A stretch of DNA of 64,000 nt from Azolla caroliniana. Lineage: Eukaryota; Polypodiophyta. The stretch covers positions 186,001 to 250,000 of the forward strand of contig JBHGNT010000018.1 of the NCBI GenBank assembly GCA_043228905.1. The letters run 5' to 3'. This document shows, piece after piece, positions 61,620-64,000 of the stretch. Each line of letters begins with the position of its first letter. Positions within the stretch are counted from its first letter, which is position 1. The position numbers and the translations under genes are program-made. The notes beneath the pieces were generated by a model. It was not told where the DNA came from. It saw nothing but the letters and a program-made list of their open reading frames with translations, and searched no databases.

Positions 61620-63200
61620 ATAAACGTTTTCTAAAGCCGTGAAGAACCCCAGATGGGTTGAGGCGATGAATGAGGAAATGCAAGCACTCTCCAAAACAAG
61701 ACATGGGATCTTGTCCCCCACTCACCGCACAAGAAGGCGATCGGCTGTAGATGGATCTACAAGGTGAAGTATAACGTCGACAACTTCGTAAACCACTACA
61801 AAGCTTGACTAGTAGCAAAAGGATACGCACAGATGCATGGGGTCGATCACGAAGAGACATTTGCCCCGGTGGCAAAGATGACGACTGTGCGGACCATGAT
61901 CACACTCGCAAGGAAGAAAGGGTGGCACTTCCACCAAATGGACATCAAGAATGCCTTTCTTCAAGGCGAATTAGAAGAGGAGGTGTACATGGTACAACCA
62001 CCCGACTTCAAATCCAGCATTCATCCAAAAGTCGTATGCCAACTCAAGAAGCCTCTCTACGACCTCAACCAAGCAGCTCGTGCTTAGCATTCGAAGATTA
62101 CGCAATATCTTCATCAAATCGGCTTTCGAAAGTCGAAATCTGACAACTCCCTCTACGTACGAAACGACTCTAGAAGCTCGATTGTCATCATCCTATATGT
62201 GGATGATTTGGTCATTGGAGGAGAAATTTTAGTAGACATCAACAAGGTGAAATCCCTCCTCTCCAACAAATTCGAGATGACGGACATGAAGGAACTTCAT
62301 TACTTTCTAGGCATCGAAGTGATTCGGATTCCGACCGGCATTATGATCTCTCAATGTCACTACATTCTCAAATTATTATACAAGTTCGGAATGACAGAGT
62401 GCAAATCTATGGCAACCCCTCTCGATTGAAACCTCAAACTAGATGCCGACTCCGGCATAGACGAGTGTGAGCCGACTCAATATTGACAACTGATCGGGAG
62501 CCTCATGTATCTCACGATCACTCGACCCAACCTCAATTATCTAGTCGGCCTCATTAGCCAATTCATGCAAACTCCGCGAGCTATCCATTTCAATTGCGCT
62601 AAGCGAGTATTACGATACGTGAGCGGCACAATGGATTACGACATCCTCTACGCATCGGCCACACCAATTCGACTCAAAGGGTACTCGGATGCCAATTAGG
62701 CCGGCTACAGAGCTGATAAACGATCAACCTATGGATTTGTCTTCTCGCTCACTAGCAGAGCAATATCTTGGAGTAGTAAGAAGCAGCCTACCGGCGCACT
62801 TTCGAGTATGGAGGCCGAATACAGGGGCGTAACCGTAGTTGCATGTGAAGCTGTATGGCTCAGGAGGATTTTGAAGGATCTGGGTGTTCCCATCAAGGAT
62901 CCGACTCCCATTTATTGCGACAACATGAGCAATATATATCTGGCTTGGAAGACGATGTTCCACGCACGCACAAAACATATCAAAGTGCACTACCACTTCA
63001 TTCAAGAGCGTGTTCAGGCCGGAGATGTCGATCTTCTACACATCAACACGAATCTTCAGACAACCGACATCTTCACCAATGCCCTAGGAGCCAACAAGCT
63101 TCGGCAATTCATGTCAAACCTTGGATTGACGATCCCTAACTTTCCAAGCTTGAGGGGGAGTACAAGCGAGAACCGGATACCGTCTAAACCAGGTATGAGC
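61620..63200 (+). pseudogene. Copia reverse transcriptase/RNase H remnant
   Basis: Successive pieces read KNPRWVEAMNEEMQAL, the F(T)APVAK-type motif FAPVAKMTTVRTMI, FHQMDIKNAFLQGELEEEVYM, LYVDDLVIGG, FLGIEV, ITRPNL, the RNase H segment MEAEYRGV and the end LRGSTSENR. At least five stops or small lesions interrupt it (for example near 61807, 62086, 62427, 62486 and 62697). The catalytic YVDD is kept but the frame is dead. Confidence 0.88.
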
Positions 63201-63291
63201 TGAAACGGACACCGAAGATCGTCTGAACCGGATACCAGCCGAAGCAGACATCAATTGAAAGGAACCGACCCGAGTTGAGCTTGAGGGGGCA

Positions 63292-63742
63292 TGTTGAGAA
63301 TCAAGCTCAACATAGTGCAACGTGTGAACACACCTTTTGAGAATCTATGATTACTCAAAGGTCAAGAGTCACACCACTACTCTCTGCACATTAACTGTGT
63401 CATAGAATCGTATTCTATGACACATAACTAATGAGTTACATATTCCCCATGACTATGAGTCTTCACATTCCCCAAGAGAGAGTGGTTGTTATAGTTAGTT
63501 AATGAAGAGAGAGGGTGACTATATATAAAGCACCCTCCTCATACTTCCTACTAAGTCGGTTGTGACTCCTTGTAATGCTACATTTTGTATTTGTTATTTT
63601 ACTTGTGAATATACATCTTCTTCTTCTTGAGTATTTCATTTCTCTAGCTTATCTATCTTGTGTTTCTCTTCTCTTCTCTCTTTTCTCTCACACATAACAC
63701 ACATCTCTTCCGCTACACAAGAGTCATATCTGATTCTTTACA
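63292..63742 (+). repeat. Copia 3' LTR
   Basis: 451 bp, TGTTGAGAATC...CTGATTCTTTACA, preceded by the polypurine tract GAGGGGGCA. Compared with the 5' LTR it has an extra AATGAGTTACATATTCCCC-type stretch near 63429 and several substitutions. Confidence 0.88.
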
Positions 63743-63982
63743 AAAGCAATAGAAGTTGCAAAATCTGGTGGAGTGTATCGAGTCATTCTCACACATTTCA
63801 GTCAACCTTACCCAAAAATTCCTATTTTGAATGACAACTATACAAGCCATGCTTATATTGCATTCGATATGATGAATGTAAACCTGGTGGATTTGCCGTT
63901 AGTACCAAGGTTACTACATGCCTTCAAAACACTTTTCAAAGTTGAAATGTTATTGGATGATGATGTAGAAATGGTAGCTTGA
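63743..63982 (+). pseudogene. tRNase Z pseudogene, 3' fragment
   Basis: This continues the frame broken at 48711. It reads AIEVAKSGGVYRVILTHFS, then PYPKIP, AFDMMNVNLVDLP and FKTLFKVEML, and ends in an acidic tail with a stop at 63980-63982. HFSQRYPK of functional enzymes is HFSQPYPK here. The first five bases AAAGC (63743-63747) are the target duplication of GAAGC at 48707-48711 with one change. Apart from the insertion, this part has no stops. Confidence 0.85.
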
Positions 63983-64000
63983 AATAAAAGCAACCTGGGG

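Larger units (their letters stand above)
48712..63742 (+). mobile_element. Ty1/copia LTR retrotransposon, nested and internally deleted
   Basis: The outer element of the nest. 5' LTR 48712-49145, primer-binding site TGGTATCAGAGC (49146-49157, complementary to initiator tRNA-Met), gag remnant 49306-49712 continuing at 55411-55474, RT/RNase H remnant 61620-63200, polypurine tract at 63281-63291, 3' LTR 63292-63742. The target duplication is GAAGC/AAAGC. The two LTRs differ by scattered substitutions and an extra block in the 3' copy, so the insertion is older than the chromovirus inside it. The zinc knuckle, protease and integrase region is missing between 55474 and 61610. Confidence 0.88.

Overview
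This is a stretch of flowering-plant nuclear genome. Its protein-coding genes have GT-AG introns and belong to plant families: a wall-associated kinase with a GUB_WAK domain, a mitochondrial-type OBGM GTPase, and a CAD1/NSL1-type MACPF protein. The intergenic DNA is AT-rich and full of SINEs, microsatellites and LTR retrotransposons. The sequence does not let me name the species.

Layout. From 1 to 44.5 kb there are seven host genes, widely spaced. They are a WAK-like receptor kinase (+, 2393-5603); a kinesin-light-chain-like TPR protein (-, 7844-10089); a multi-pass membrane protein whose last exon is not visible (-, 14131-16285); a full-length but motif-degenerate DEAD-box helicase-like protein in eight exons (-, 18087-22457); OBGM (-, 24446-27992); a MACPF protein in seven exons (+, 33026-36897); and a plastid-targeted ketopantoate-reductase-like NAD(P)-binding protein in five exons (-, 40554-44506). 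I joined the exons by hand using splice sites, reading phase and family conservation. They are independent single genes and do not form a pathway.

The gene-poor gaps hold tRNA-derived SINEs, a cluster of repeats with two convergent tRNA-like promoters (28.5-32.5 kb), several local tandem duplications (period 180-420 bp), and an interstitial telomere-type repeat between 18-bp direct repeats.

From 46.4 kb to the end is a graveyard of broken genes and nested transposons. A PPR pseudogene is followed by a tRNase Z pseudogene, which is split in mid-codon by a Ty1/copia element (48712-63742, 5-bp target duplication). Inside the copia gag lies a young Ty3/gypsy chromovirus (49713-55410) with LTRs that look identical and a 5-bp target duplication. 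Downstream are a gag-only LTR element (55475-60025) that itself carries a solo LTR and another insert, and a truncated element in the opposite orientation (60026-61579). The middle of the copia is gone.

The most striking signal is in the chromovirus LTR. Just upstream of its TATA box sits a dense array of alternating TTC/GAA pentamers, which is the consensus heat-shock element. This suggests a heat-inducible chromovirus, parallel to what is known for the copia element ONSEN.
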